A stretch of DNA of 64,000 nt from Salsuginibacillus halophilus (GTDB lineage Bacteria; Bacillota; Bacilli; Bacillales; Marinococcaceae): NCBI RefSeq assembly GCF_003014715.1, contig NZ_PYAV01000012.1, positions 1 through 64,000 on the forward strand, in the 5' to 3' direction. The notes under the pieces are model-generated. The model was not told the DNA's origin and did not search any database. It saw only the letters and a program-made list of their open reading frames with translations. Shown here one piece after another: positions 24,617-33,804 of the stretch (position 1 is its first letter; every line of letters begins with the position of its first letter). The position numbers and the translations under genes are program-made.

Positions 24617-24623
24617 ATGGAAG

Positions 24624-26021
24624 TTAAAACTTTTCTCTATCTGCCGTAACACCATACTTTTGCAGCCGGCGCATAAAAGCTGATTGGGAAACCCCAAGTG
24701 CTGCTGCGGCCTTACGGGTCGTTTGGTGATTCTGATAAGCTTGCTTAACTAACTGCTTCTCCACATCTTCAACCGCTTCCGGCAGTGTTAAGTTTTGATC
24801 AATCGTTAAGGAAGAGCCAGCGTGAATGGCATAACGTATCGTCTCCGGAAGGTCATCACTTGTAATTTCATCATCGCGTGCTGTAATGACTAAGCGCTCG
24901 ACTACATTTTCCAGTTCACGAATGTTCCCCGGCCACCGGTAATCTTGTAAAATCTCAAGAGCTTTTTGGGAAAAGCTTCGGTTTTGCCGGTGGATGTGGT
25001 TAAAGTACGAAATTTTTTTCTGAAGTAAGAGCAGTAAGTCTTCTTTACGTTCCCGGAGCGGCGGGAGGTCAAGCGATAAAATGTTTAAACGGTAGTACAA
25101 GTCTTCGCGAAATTTACCCTCCGTTACCATTTGATACAAATCTTTATTCGTCGCTGCAATAATTCGTGTATCTACTTTCTCAAGTGCCGTTGCGCCTACA
25201 GGTAAGAAAGTTTTACTTTGCAGCAGCTGCAGCAGCTTAGGTTGAAGGTGCAACGGAAGTTCACTGATCTCATCTAAAAATAATGTGCCCCGGTCGGCCA
25301 TCTGGACCAAACCGTTTTTTCCACCTGTATGTGCACCGGTAAAAGCTCCTTTCACGTAACCAAACAGTTCAGACTCAATCAAAGACTCCGGGATGGCACT
25401 GCAATTAATATGAATGAAAGGTTCCTCTTTACGTTCACTCATATTATGTACCCTTTCTGCAATCACATTTTTACCAACACCGGTTTCACCAGTGACAAGA
25501 ACTGTCGTGTTAACACTTGCCGCCTGTCGCATTAAGTGCAGCAGCCGTTGAAAAACCGGACCTTGTCCTACGAGTGCATCGTCTTGCTCTGAAGAAGCTG
25601 CAAACTGCATGCTGCGGATTTCCTGGCTGTACCGGCGGAGCAGGTGCTGCGTTTCCTCTAACTCTTCTGAAGTCTCTAAAGCTTTCGTAATATCACGGGA
25701 CTGTACGACGATTAATTCTTTTTCTTCAACTTCTAAAAAGTAACCTGTTACTAAATAATTGTTACCGCCACTTGAGGACTGTACTGTACTCACCGTGCTT
25801 TGAGATTCAATTACCCTGCGGCTGACCGAAGGGTTTAACAGCCCTTGCTCCTCCAAATCATAAACATTCATCCCGATAATTTCTGCTTTATCTGCGTTTA
25901 AAATCTTCTCACTTGCTTGATTTAACCAAAGAACTTCGCCATCATTTGTTGAAAAAAACAAGCCATCATCGATTACATTTAAGATCGCTTGGAAGGCTGA
26001 AGTGTCAAATAAGTCGTTCAT
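24624..26021 (-). CDS. Sigma-54-dependent transcriptional regulator (PAS, AAA+, HTH)
   Basis: A 465-residue enhancer-binding protein. A PAS domain (about residues 1-115, FQAILNVIDDGLFFSTNDGEVLWLNQASEKIL) is followed by the AAA+ module with Walker A GETGVGKN, GAFTGA, and Walker B TLFLDEISEL, then a Fis-type helix-turn-helix near the end (TTRKAAAALGVSQSAFMRRLQKYG). The start ATG 26019-26021 has CAGGAGG; the open frame extends 40 codons further upstream without support. It diverges from an operon with its own sigma-54 promoter at 26272-26287 and is the obvious activator. Confidence 0.9.
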   Translation of the reverse strand: MNDLFDTSAFQAILNVIDDGLFFSTNDGEVLWLNQASEKILNADKAEIIGMNVYDLEEQGLLNPSVSRRVIESQSTVSTVQSSSGGNNYLVTGYFLEVEEKELIVVQSRDITKALETSEELEETQHLLRRYSQEIRSMQFAASSEQDDALVGQGPVFQRLLHLMRQAASVNTTVLVTGETGVGKNVIAERVHNMSERKEEPFIHINCSAIPESLIESELFGYVKGAFTGAHTGGKNGLVQMADRGTLFLDEISELPLHLQPKLLQLLQSKTFLPVGATALEKVDTRIIAATNKDLYQMVTEGKFREDLYYRLNILSLDLPPLRERKEDLLLLLQKKISYFNHIHRQNRSFSQKALEILQDYRWPGNIRELENVVERLVITARDDEITSDDLPETIRYAIHAGSSLTIDQNLTLPEAVEDVEKQLVKQAYQNHQTTRKAAAALGVSQSAFMRRLQKYGVTADREKF

Positions 26022-26107
26022 TCCGTTTGTTACCTCCTGACATTTTGTTAAATTTTCTGACATTTGAACCGGTATTGAATCAAAAATTATGATATATTGC
26101 CTCTTCT

Positions 26108-26138
26108 GAACCTTAAATGGTTCAAAATGATTCATTTT
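26108..26138. promoter_or_regulatory. Candidate upstream activator sites for the SSS operon
   Basis: Two adjacent dyads: GAACC-TTAAAT-GGTTC (26108-26123) and the perfect AAAATGA-T-TCATTTT (26124-26138). They are about 135-165 bp upstream of the sigma-54 promoter, the normal distance for enhancer-binding protein sites. Confidence 0.6.
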
Positions 26139-26271
26139 CAACTCAATCGTAACACAAATGGAAGGTTCGACTAGAAAATATATTGACCTTTTTAAATGAA
26201 GGGAAAGTATATAGACTGTAATGACGGTAGTTTTGCATCTATTTTTTAATTAGATAAATTTTTTAGAAATT

Positions 26272-26287
26272 TGGCATGATTCTTGCT
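26272..26287 (+). promoter_or_regulatory. Sigma-54 (-24/-12) promoter of the SSS/amidohydrolase operon
   Basis: TGGCAT (26272-26277), five bases, TTGCT (26283-26287), matching the RpoN consensus in sequence and GG-GC spacing, 43 bp before the first start codon. Confidence 0.88.
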
Positions 26288-26330
26288 TTGTAAGATGGGC
26301 AGTAAAAATACTTACGTTTGGAGGGTGTTT

Positions 26331-26498
26331 ATGAATACCGATGTTTTTATCCTGTTTTTCAATTCGTTTTTAACGACAGTCCTTTCGGTCGCAGCTGTTG
26401 TTTGGATTTTAAGAAAACAATATTTACCTGTGATTAAACAACTTGAACAAGAAGAACAAGAAGATATGTCAGACGAAAAACATCATGAACATTCATAA
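26331..26498 (+). CDS. Small membrane protein, likely symporter partner
   Basis: A 55-residue protein with one hydrophobic helix (about residues 5-27, VFILFFNSFLTTVLSVAAVVW) and a highly charged C-terminal tail (LEQEEQEDMSDEKHHEHS). Start ATG 26331 follows GGAGGG. It is the first gene after the sigma-54 promoter and precedes the symporter gene by 19 bp. Short one-helix companions encoded next to sodium:solute symporters are known in several families, so a subunit or stabiliser role is plausible but inferred. Confidence 0.7.
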   Translation: MNTDVFILFFNSFLTTVLSVAAVVWILRKQYLPVIKQLEQEEQEDMSDEKHHEHS

Positions 26499-26517
26499 CA
26501 GATAAGGAGGCATACCA

Positions 26518-28116
26518 TTGACGCAAACGATATTTTTTATTGTACTGGCGATTTATGTTGTCCTGGGCGGAATTGTCGCCCGCTATATTAAAAACCGCGA
26601 TGATTTTTATGTGATGGGTGAAAGAGGTTCTACAGTCTTAATTGTAGGTACACTTTCAGCAACCTACCTTAGTGCTGTTACACTGCTTGGCATTGCTGGT
26701 CAATCCTATGCAGAAGGACCCCTCGTTATTGCAGCCCTTGGATCTTTCGGTGCCTGGATCGGTACATTAATTGCCGTCATTTATATCGGCCGTAAAATGA
26801 AAGCATTGGACTGTAAAACGATGCCGGACTTTTTCGAAAAACGATTTAACAACAAAACCGTGAGTATTATTGCGCTGATTATTATGATTATCGGACTACT
26901 CGGTTATGGTGTTATTCAGTTAATCGGAGCCGGGCTTGTTCTAAGCGAAGTCACAGGCATTTCATTTTCTATGATGATTATTCTGTTTACGCTCGCTTTA
27001 CTTGTCTTTTGTGCACTTGGCGGGATGTATGGCGTTGTTGTTACAGATACGATCATGCTGTTTACCATGATGGCCATTTCCGTTGTTATTGCACCATTGA
27101 TCATCGGACAGGCCGGTTTTGCAGAAATGAAAGCTTTATCGGAGACGATCCCGTTTTACTGGACGATCGGCGGCGCTGAAGAACGACCGCTCGGCTGGTC
27201 AATTTCTCAATTTTTAGTTTGGATTTTATTCTTTTCATGTACACCGGCCCTTGTTTCTCGTGTGTTCCCGGCGAAGAACGATTTCGTTATTTTGAAGTCT
27301 GCAGTCATTGGTGTATTTTTCGCACCGTTTATGCAGGTGATTGTATTTATCGCTGCCGGTGGCATGCAGGTATTGCAGCCGGGGATTGAAAACACGGACA
27401 ACGTTATGGTGCTCGGCTTTTTAAACCATGTGCCCGATGCACTTGGCGGCATAGGTTTAGCAGGATTAATGGCATCGATTATGTCAACTGCGTCCACACT
27501 CTTTGTCTTAACTGGCTTCGCTTTAGCCCGTGATTTGTACGAGCATTTATTTGATAAAAAGTTGAGTGAACAAAAGAGTTTACGCGTGGGACGTTATGCA
27601 CAAATTTTTGTTGCTGCAATTGTTTGTGCCATTGCCATTGCGCAGCCTTCCGCGATTTATTGGATTTCAATCTATGCAGGTGCAATCTTCGGTGTTGGCT
27701 GGCTTCCTACGGTTGTTGGCGGACTAGAATGGCGCCGTATGAATAGCAAAGCAGCGATCGGCAGCATGCTGATTGGTACAGCAACTTTTATTCTTGTTGA
27801 TGAGTTGGCCCGCAATGAAATTATTACTCTTCCGGTGCATATCGATTCATTAATGATTTCCTTTGCTGTAGCTGTTTTGGCACTTGTTGTGATAGCTCTA
27901 TCAACTCAGCCGAATCAGTACGAACTGGATTACTACGACTTTATGAAACAGCAGAGCATGTCGAAAAACACCATTGAACAATTCCTTCAAGAAGGCCGCA
28001 GTAAAGGGCTTGCGAAGTTGAAAAAAGAATATAAGCAGACGGTTGTAATCTCTATCGTTTTCATCGGTATCGCAGCACTAGTTTGGGGTTATTTCTTCGT
28101 CATGCTCGGATTTTAA
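26518..28116 (+). CDS. Sodium:solute symporter (SSS) family transporter
   Basis: A 532-residue transporter with about thirteen helices of the SSS/SLC5 fold. Recognisable stretches: YIKNRDDFYVMGERGSTV near the N-terminus, LSATYLSAVTLLGIAGQSYAEG in TM2, GGMYGVVVTDTIM and GLMASIMSTASTLFVLTGFALARDLYE. It is read from a TTG start at 26518 with AAGGAGG six bases upstream. The neighbours encode an M20 amidohydrolase and a carbamoylase-type hydrolase, so the imported solute is likely an N-substituted amino acid or ureido compound. Confidence 0.9.
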   Translation: MTQTIFFIVLAIYVVLGGIVARYIKNRDDFYVMGERGSTVLIVGTLSATYLSAVTLLGIAGQSYAEGPLVIAALGSFGAWIGTLIAVIYIGRKMKALDCKTMPDFFEKRFNNKTVSIIALIIMIIGLLGYGVIQLIGAGLVLSEVTGISFSMMIILFTLALLVFCALGGMYGVVVTDTIMLFTMMAISVVIAPLIIGQAGFAEMKALSETIPFYWTIGGAEERPLGWSISQFLVWILFFSCTPALVSRVFPAKNDFVILKSAVIGVFFAPFMQVIVFIAAGGMQVLQPGIENTDNVMVLGFLNHVPDALGGIGLAGLMASIMSTASTLFVLTGFALARDLYEHLFDKKLSEQKSLRVGRYAQIFVAAIVCAIAIAQPSAIYWISIYAGAIFGVGWLPTVVGGLEWRRMNSKAAIGSMLIGTATFILVDELARNEIITLPVHIDSLMISFAVAVLALVVIALSTQPNQYELDYYDFMKQQSMSKNTIEQFLQEGRSKGLAKLKKEYKQTVVISIVFIGIAALVWGYFFVMLGF

Positions 28117-28142
28117 AAGCATCCGTGTAAAGGAGTTAGCTT

Positions 28143-29438
28143 ATGAACGCACAAATGTCAAAAGCAGTTACAGACGCAAACGAACAAATTGATGCCCTTT
28201 GGGAACAGGAGGTTGAGTTTCTCCAAACACTCGGCCGTTACCCAAGCACACTCGGAAACGAAGCTGAAATTCAACAGTTTATCAGTGATTACTTGGCCGA
28301 TACCCTCCATTTAGAAGTTGATCAATTTGACCCAGACCCTGAGCAGTTGCAGGACTTGCCCGGCTTTTCACCACCTTTACTGGACTACGAAAACCGCCCT
28401 GTCGTCGTTGGGAAAGCGACCAACGACGGCGGGAAAACCGGTAAAAGTTTAATATTACAGGGACATATTGATGTTGTGCCTGAAGACCCGCTGAGCCAGT
28501 GGAGCTGTAATCCTTGGGGAAGCACGATTGACCACGGCAAAATGTATGGCCGCGGTATTCAAGATATGAAATCCGGCGTCGCTGCTATGATTTTTGCATA
28601 TCAAGCCATCCAAAAAGCCGGCATTCAGCTTGGAGCTGACCTATACCTTCAAACGGTCATTGAAGAAGAATGTACAGGAAACGGCGCCCTCGCTGCATTA
28701 GCACGGGGATACACCGCAGACGCTGCTTTAATACCGGAGCCTTTTGGTGAAAAAGCTGTCACTTCCCAACTCGGGGTGTTCTGGGTGCGCTTTACGATTC
28801 AAGGGCAAGGGGCTCATACAGAGCGGGCCAGTGAAGTGGTAAACGCCATTGAAAAGTCACAGGTAATTATAGACGCATTAAAATCTTTTGAGGTGCACCT
28901 GAACGAAAAAGAACGTCACCCTGACTTCCTGCATCATCCACATCCGCTGAATGTAAATATTGGTACCCTGCATTCCGGTGCCTGGCCTTCAAGCGTCCCC
29001 TCAGAAGCTGTGCTTGAGGCACGCGTTGGGCTTTATCCAGGGGAAGATATTGAAGCTGTACAACAGGAGTTTAAAGACTGGATGCTTAAAGCTTGCGCCG
29101 CAGACGCTTGGTTGAAGGAAGTGCCGCCAACGATTGAGTTTATCGGATTTCATGCTGAAGGCGCTGAACTTTCTAAACAAGATCCTGTCATGAAGATATT
29201 AGAGGCGTCGCATGAGGATGTAAACAACACGCCTCTAGACTATACAGCGGTGACATGTACAACAGACACTCGGTTTTATAACTTGTATTACGGCATTCCA
29301 TCCACCTGCTACGGTCCTTCTGGTGACGGTATGCACGGGGTCGATGAATGGGTGGACCTTGAAAGTGTAAAACGCGTTACAAAAGTTTATGCAGATTTCA
29401 TTTTACGCTGGTGCGGCATTCAAAAAATAGAGAGTTAA
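28143..29438 (+). CDS. M20 family amidohydrolase (ArgE/DapE type)
   Basis: A 431-residue zinc hydrolase of the M20 family (acetylornithine deacetylase, succinyl-diaminopimelate desuccinylase and relatives). Metal ligands and catalytic residues: LQGHIDVVPED (His and catalytic Asp), GRGIQDMKSG (bridging Asp) and the EEE in VIEEECTGNG. A dimerisation-domain insertion follows (HTERASEVVNAIEK). A TTG-free ATG start with AAAGGAG. It is third in the sigma-54 operon, 26 bp after the symporter gene. It likely removes an acyl group from an imported compound; substrate inferred from context only. Confidence 0.88.
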   Translation: MNAQMSKAVTDANEQIDALWEQEVEFLQTLGRYPSTLGNEAEIQQFISDYLADTLHLEVDQFDPDPEQLQDLPGFSPPLLDYENRPVVVGKATNDGGKTGKSLILQGHIDVVPEDPLSQWSCNPWGSTIDHGKMYGRGIQDMKSGVAAMIFAYQAIQKAGIQLGADLYLQTVIEEECTGNGALAALARGYTADAALIPEPFGEKAVTSQLGVFWVRFTIQGQGAHTERASEVVNAIEKSQVIIDALKSFEVHLNEKERHPDFLHHPHPLNVNIGTLHSGAWPSSVPSEAVLEARVGLYPGEDIEAVQQEFKDWMLKACAADAWLKEVPPTIEFIGFHAEGAELSKQDPVMKILEASHEDVNNTPLDYTAVTCTTDTRFYNLYYGIPSTCYGPSGDGMHGVDEWVDLESVKRVTKVYADFILRWCGIQKIES

Positions 29439-29463
29439 CAAGCGCAGGAAAAGAGGCTTTCAT

Positions 29464-30687
29464 ATGGATATCAATAACGAGCGTTTATTACAATATTTCA
29501 AGCAATTCTCTGCGATCGGTGCAACGCCGGGGGGCGGTGTTCACCGCCTTGCATTAAGTGATGAAGATAAGCAGGCGCGGGACTTATTCGTGGAGTTGCT
29601 TCACGACTTAGGCGCAGAGGTAAAAATTGATGATTTAGGAAACATCTACGGAATCAAACAAGGAACCAATCCTGAAGCTGAACCAGTTGTCATTGGCTCC
29701 CACCTTGACTCCGTTCCTAACGGCGGAAAATATGACGGAGCAGTCGGTGTTTTAGGGGCTTTAGAAGTACTCGCGACGCTGGTAGATGCTGAAACTACGC
29801 ATCAACGCACGCTGATTATCGTCAACTTCACAAATGAAGAAGGTGCCCGCTTCCCAAAACCAATGATTGCAAGCGGCGTGCTCGCCGGGGTGTACACGAC
29901 AGAGGACATGCACAGTTTACAGGATGAAAGTGGTACAACGATCCGAGAAGAACTTGAACGTATCAATTATTTAGGCGCACCCGAACACCGATTGACAAAT
30001 ATCGATTCATTTATAGAACTTCACATCGAGCAAGGTCCGTATTTAATCAATGAAAATGCCCATATCGGTCTTGTCCAAGGCATTCACGGATTGTCATGGC
30101 ATGACGTCAAATTCACCGGCAAAAGTGACCACGCCGGACCTTCTCCTATGAAAGACCGCCGGGATGCCGGGCTTAGTGCAATGCATGCGCTCACTCGGGT
30201 TGAAGATTATGTGCTGAACTTACAAGATGAAACACGGTTCACAACCGGCCGCTTCCAGCTCGCGCCTGGTGTTGTGAATGCAGTCCCAGGTGAAGCCCGT
30301 TTTTCCATAGATATCCGCCATCCGCTCAACGATACGCTGAAAGAACGGATCGAGACGATTCAGCAAATGATTGAGGACGAAGCAGCCCGCCGCGGAGTTA
30401 AAAGCGAGATGAGTGATTTATCTTATATGCCGCCGGTCCCTTTCTCTACCCGTCTTCTACAAGCGGCCGAGCGGATCACAAGTCAGAAAAACATTGACGC
30501 TCCACAACTTTACAGCGGCGCAGGCCACGATGCGATGTACATGTCCCACCTTGGCGAAACACTCATGCTGTTTATCCCAAGCCTGGATGGCGTTAGCCAT
30601 AATGAGCAGGAAGAATCTCGCTGGGAAGATATCGTTACAGCGGTCGATGTCCTAGGTGACCTCGTCCTTGAACAATTAAACCGCTGA
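29464..30687 (+). CDS. N-carbamoyl-L-amino acid hydrolase / allantoate amidohydrolase family
   Basis: A 407-residue zinc-dependent amidohydrolase of the HyuC/AllC/beta-ureidopropionase group. Motifs: VIGSHLDSVPNGGKYDGAVG with metal His and bridging Asp, FTNEEGARFPKPMIASGVLAG with the Glu pair, SFIELHIEQGP with a metal His, and GAGHDAMYMS with the last His. The 25-bp gap from the M20 gene indicates the same operon. The family splits N-carbamoyl amino acids or allantoate to release ammonia and CO2. With the symporter it suggests use of ureido compounds as nitrogen source. Confidence 0.88.
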   Translation: MDINNERLLQYFKQFSAIGATPGGGVHRLALSDEDKQARDLFVELLHDLGAEVKIDDLGNIYGIKQGTNPEAEPVVIGSHLDSVPNGGKYDGAVGVLGALEVLATLVDAETTHQRTLIIVNFTNEEGARFPKPMIASGVLAGVYTTEDMHSLQDESGTTIREELERINYLGAPEHRLTNIDSFIELHIEQGPYLINENAHIGLVQGIHGLSWHDVKFTGKSDHAGPSPMKDRRDAGLSAMHALTRVEDYVLNLQDETRFTTGRFQLAPGVVNAVPGEARFSIDIRHPLNDTLKERIETIQQMIEDEAARRGVKSEMSDLSYMPPVPFSTRLLQAAERITSQKNIDAPQLYSGAGHDAMYMSHLGETLMLFIPSLDGVSHNEQEESRWEDIVTAVDVLGDLVLEQLNR

Positions 30688-30719
30688 AATGGGCCTATGC
30701 CACGCGAAGACGGAGCGCG

Positions 30720-30925
30720 CTCTCTCTAATATGGAGCTCGCACACCCGAATGTAGAGCGAATCCCCCCCTCTGGAGCGCGCTTCCCTAAAATGGAGCGCC
30801 CACACCCGAATGTGGAGCGAATTTCCCCCCCTCTGGAGCGCGCTTCCCTAAAATGGAGCGCCCACACCCGAATGTGGAGCGAATTTGCCTCCCCTGGAGC
30901 GCGCTCTCCCAAATATGAACCTCCC
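30720..30925. repeat. Intergenic array of about 21-bp GGAGCG repeats
   Basis: The 287-bp gap between convergent genes holds about ten units built on (T)GGAGCG followed by a C-rich or A/T-rich spacer. A higher-order period of about 63 bp (three units) is visible from 30772 and 30833: CTGGAGCGCGCTTCCCTAAA, then ATGGAGCGCCCACACCCGA, then ATGTGGAGCGAATTT. Unit type matches the array at 61.65 kb. The array is followed by a bidirectional terminator. Confidence 0.85.
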
Positions 30926-30932
30926 GCATACG

Positions 30933-30970
30933 AAAGCGGCTGCGATGATCGATACATCGCAGCCGCTTTT
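30933..30970. terminator. Bidirectional terminator
   Basis: AAAGCGGCTGCGATG pairs perfectly with CATCGCAGCCGCTTTT. It serves the amidohydrolase operon and the convergent gabT-gabD unit. Confidence 0.93.
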
Positions 30971-30974
30971 CCAT

Positions 30975-32357
30975 TTATAAACCGATCGATAAATATTTTG
31001 TTTCAAGATAAGGCTCAATGCCTTCTTGTCCGCCTTCGCGGCCGAGGCCGCTTTCTTTCATACCGCCAAACGGCGCTTCCGCAGCAGAAGGTGCACCATC
31101 ATTCCAGCCGATGATGCCATATTTTAAATGCTCATGAATGTAATGACCTGTACGATAATTTTCTGTGAAGAAGTAGGCCGCCAGCCCAAATGGTGTGTCG
31201 TTTGCAGCTTGGACGGCTTCATCAATTGAAGTAAATGTGGCAATCGGCGCAACCGGGCCAAACGTTTCGTGATGCATGATGTCCATTTCATCACTTACAT
31301 TCGTTAACACAGTCGGGTGAACAAAGTACGTTTCTTTTTCGTCATCTACTTCGTACTTGTCACCTGTAAGGACCTTGGCCCCTTTGGCTTTTGCATCTTC
31401 AATTTGCGCCTGCACCTTTTCAAAGCCGGGCTTGTTAATTAACGGCCCGATATCTGTATCTTCATCAAGACCATACCCGACTTTTAATTTACTAACTTCC
31501 TCTGCAAGTTTCTCAGCATAACTATCGACAACTGACTCATGCACGAAAATCCGGTTGGCGCAAATGCACGTTTGGCCGGCGTTTCTGAATTTCGAAGCAA
31601 TGGTCTGCTGAACGGCAAGCTCAAGATCCGCATCCTCATGTACGATCAAAGGCGCATGACCGCCAAGCTCCATCGATAAGTGTTTTACCGTGTCTGCACT
31701 CTTTTTCATAAGCAATTTACCTACCGGCGTTGAACCTGTAAATGTCAGCTTTTTAATCGCGGGGCTTGAGGTAAAGATGTCACCAATCGTTTCGCCATCT
31801 CCATTTACAACTTGCAGAATATCTTCCGGAATCCCCGCCTCGTAAGCAAGTTCTGCCAGCCGGTAAGCAGTTAACGGCGTGCTCGGCGCCGGTTTAACAA
31901 CAATTGGACAGCCGGCAGCAAGGGCTGGTGCAGCTTTACGTGTGATCATCGCCGCCGGGAAGTTCCAAGGTGTGATCGCCGCAACCGGGCCGACACCTTC
32001 GCGGGTAATTAAAAGACGCTTATTTTCAGCCCCGGGTGTGATTTTACCAAACACCCGGCGCGCTTCTTCAGCGTACCATTCAATGTAGCTCGCCGCGTAC
32101 AACACTTCTCCTCGTGCTTCTTTCAGCGGTTTCCCGTTTTCTTTCGTAATCAAAACGGCCAGCTCTTCCTTATTTTCAACGATTCGTTCGTACCAAGCTT
32201 TTAACAGCTTAGCCCGGTGCGCAGCTGACTGTTTCGACCATGCAGGGTACGCCTCTTCTGCTTTTTGAATGCAGGCTTCGACTTCTGCTGCAGTGTCATT
32301 TTTCACTTCATCAATCGTTTCTCCCGTTGCCGGGTTGGTGATTACAGTTTGTGACAT
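30975..32357 (-). CDS. gabD: Succinate-semialdehyde dehydrogenase
   Basis: A 460-residue NAD(P)-dependent aldehyde dehydrogenase. Catalytic residues: ITPWNFP (Asn), [11 protein letters not shown] (general-base Glu) and GQTCICANR with the nucleophilic Cys, the pattern typical of succinate-semialdehyde dehydrogenases. The C-terminal [17 protein letters not shown] is also diagnostic. ATG 32355-32357 is chosen because AAAGGAG lies nine bases upstream; the ATG at 32366 overlaps that site. It follows gabT by 18 bp in one operon, together converting GABA to succinate. Confidence 0.9.
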   Translation of the reverse strand: MSQTVITNPATGETIDEVKNDTAAEVEACIQKAEEAYPAWSKQSAAHRAKLLKAWYERIVENKEELAVLITKENGKPLKEARGEVLYAASYIEWYAEEARRVFGKITPGAENKRLLITREGVGPVAAITPWNFPAAMITRKAAPALAAGCPIVVKPAPSTPLTAYRLAELAYEAGIPEDILQVVNGDGETIGDIFTSSPAIKKLTFTGSTPVGKLLMKKSADTVKHLSMELGGHAPLIVHEDADLELAVQQTIASKFRNAGQTCICANRIFVHESVVDSYAEKLAEEVSKLKVGYGLDEDTDIGPLINKPGFEKVQAQIEDAKAKGAKVLTGDKYEVDDEKETYFVHPTVLTNVSDEMDIMHHETFGPVAPIATFTSIDEAVQAANDTPFGLAAYFFTENYRTGHYIHEHLKYGIIGWNDGAPSAAEAPFGGMKESGLGREGGQEGIEPYLETKYLSIGL

Positions 32358-32375
32358 TGGCTTCATCTCCTTTGT

Positions 32376-33680
32376 TTACAGATCATCAAAAACAGAAGCG
32401 ATTTTTTCAAGTCCTTCTTCAAGCTGTTCATCTGTCATGACAAGCGGCGGCAGAAAGCGAACCACGTTCCCGTACAATCCAGCAGTCAACAACAGGACAC
32501 CTGAAGCATTAGCTGCTTTCGCAATGGCTGCTGCTTTCATTTTATCCGGTGTTTTTGTCTTTCGGTCTTCGACAATTTCAATCGCAACCATGGCGCCAAG
32601 ACGACGCACTTCACCGACCCATTCATATTTTTCTGCCCAGGCTTTTCCTTTCGCCTCAATCTGTTCACCAATCACTTCAGCACGCTCGTTTAAGTTCTCA
32701 TTCCGGATCACATCAATGGCTGCTAAAGCTGCTGCACAGCCAAGCGGACTGCCGGCATACGTACCGCCGAGCTCTCCAGGGCTTGCTTCGTTCATCACTT
32801 CACTCCGGCCGACCACCGCGCTTAAAGGGACACCGCCGGCAAGTGACTTCGACAAGGTGACAAAGTCCGGCGTAATTTCAAAGTGTTCACTGGCAAGGAA
32901 AGCCCCTGTACGTCCAAAGCCTGTTTGAATTTCATCAGCAACAAATAAAATGCCGTGCTTTTTACAAAACTCCTCAACATACTTTACGAAACGTTTTGGC
33001 GGCACGATAAATCCACCTTCACCCTGCACCGGTTCCATAACAACACAAGCCGTGCTTTCAGGCGCTACAGTTGTTAAGAAGAAACGCTCAAACTCTTCAA
33101 TCATAAACGCCTCATACGTTTCATCACTCATGTCATCCGGTTTGCGGTACGGATACGGATACGGCGCTTTATAAAGTTCGCCGGCAAACGGGCCGAATTC
33201 AAATTTATACGGTTTAACTTTGCTTGTCATACCCATAGTCATATTCGTTCGACCGTGGAAAGCCCGGTCAAACGTTACCACTGCCTGCCGCTTTGTATAT
33301 TTTCTCGCAATTTTGACAGCGTTTTCAACTGCTTCAGCACCAGAATTGAGCAAAATCGTCTGCTTTGCGTGCTCGCCCGGTGTAATTTCTGTCAGCTGCT
33401 TGGCAAGCTCAATATAAGAATCATACATCATCACGTTAAAACCTGGGTGAATCACATTTTCCGCCTGCTCCTGAATCGCTTTGACAACTTCAGGGTGCGC
33501 GTGACCGACGTTGATTGTGCCAATCGCTCCGGCAAAGTCGATGTAGCGCTCTCCTTCGATATCATAAAGCTCTGCACCCCGGCCGTATTTTGCAATGTTA
33601 CGATTTCCATTGCCTACACCTTGTGGAATGTATTGATCACGAATCTCCTGCCACTCTGCTGTTGTCCGTTTCGGCATCAT
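32376..33680 (-). CDS. gabT: 4-aminobutyrate aminotransferase
   Basis: A 434-residue class III PLP aminotransferase. Visible: LNSGAEAVENAVKIARKYT (PLP phosphate loop), FDRAFHGRTNMTMGMT, ADEIQTGFGRTG with the Asp that pairs with the PLP ring, TLSKSLAGGVPLSA with the Schiff-base Lys, and GGTYAGSPLGCAAALA. The Gln/Glu pattern and neighbourhood with gabD and a GabR-type regulator support GABA as substrate. The first ATG (33678-33680) has GGAGG ten bases upstream; a second ATG follows. Confidence 0.9.
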   Translation of the reverse strand: MMPKRTTAEWQEIRDQYIPQGVGNGNRNIAKYGRGAELYDIEGERYIDFAGAIGTINVGHAHPEVVKAIQEQAENVIHPGFNVMMYDSYIELAKQLTEITPGEHAKQTILLNSGAEAVENAVKIARKYTKRQAVVTFDRAFHGRTNMTMGMTSKVKPYKFEFGPFAGELYKAPYPYPYRKPDDMSDETYEAFMIEEFERFFLTTVAPESTACVVMEPVQGEGGFIVPPKRFVKYVEEFCKKHGILFVADEIQTGFGRTGAFLASEHFEITPDFVTLSKSLAGGVPLSAVVGRSEVMNEASPGELGGTYAGSPLGCAAALAAIDVIRNENLNERAEVIGEQIEAKGKAWAEKYEWVGEVRRLGAMVAIEIVEDRKTKTPDKMKAAAIAKAANASGVLLLTAGLYGNVVRFLPPLVMTDEQLEEGLEKIASVFDDL

Positions 33681-33728
33681 CAACAATCATCCTCCCCATG
33701 AATTTATAATTCTATTATGAAAATTTTT

Positions 33729-33769
33729 TGGTACAATAAAAAGAACCAAAATTATAATTTTTATGGTAC
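33729..33769. promoter_or_regulatory. Candidate GabR operator, direct TGGTAC repeats
   Basis: TGGTAC occurs at 33729-33734 and 33764-33769, 35 bp apart on the same strand, within the very A/T-rich gap between gabT and gabR. GabR of B. subtilis binds two direct repeats in the equivalent gap. An AACCAAAATTATAATTTTTA dyad lies between the two. Confidence 0.55.
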
Positions 33770-33804
33770 CAGAACATATATATCATTTTAGAAAGGATGC
33801 CAGC

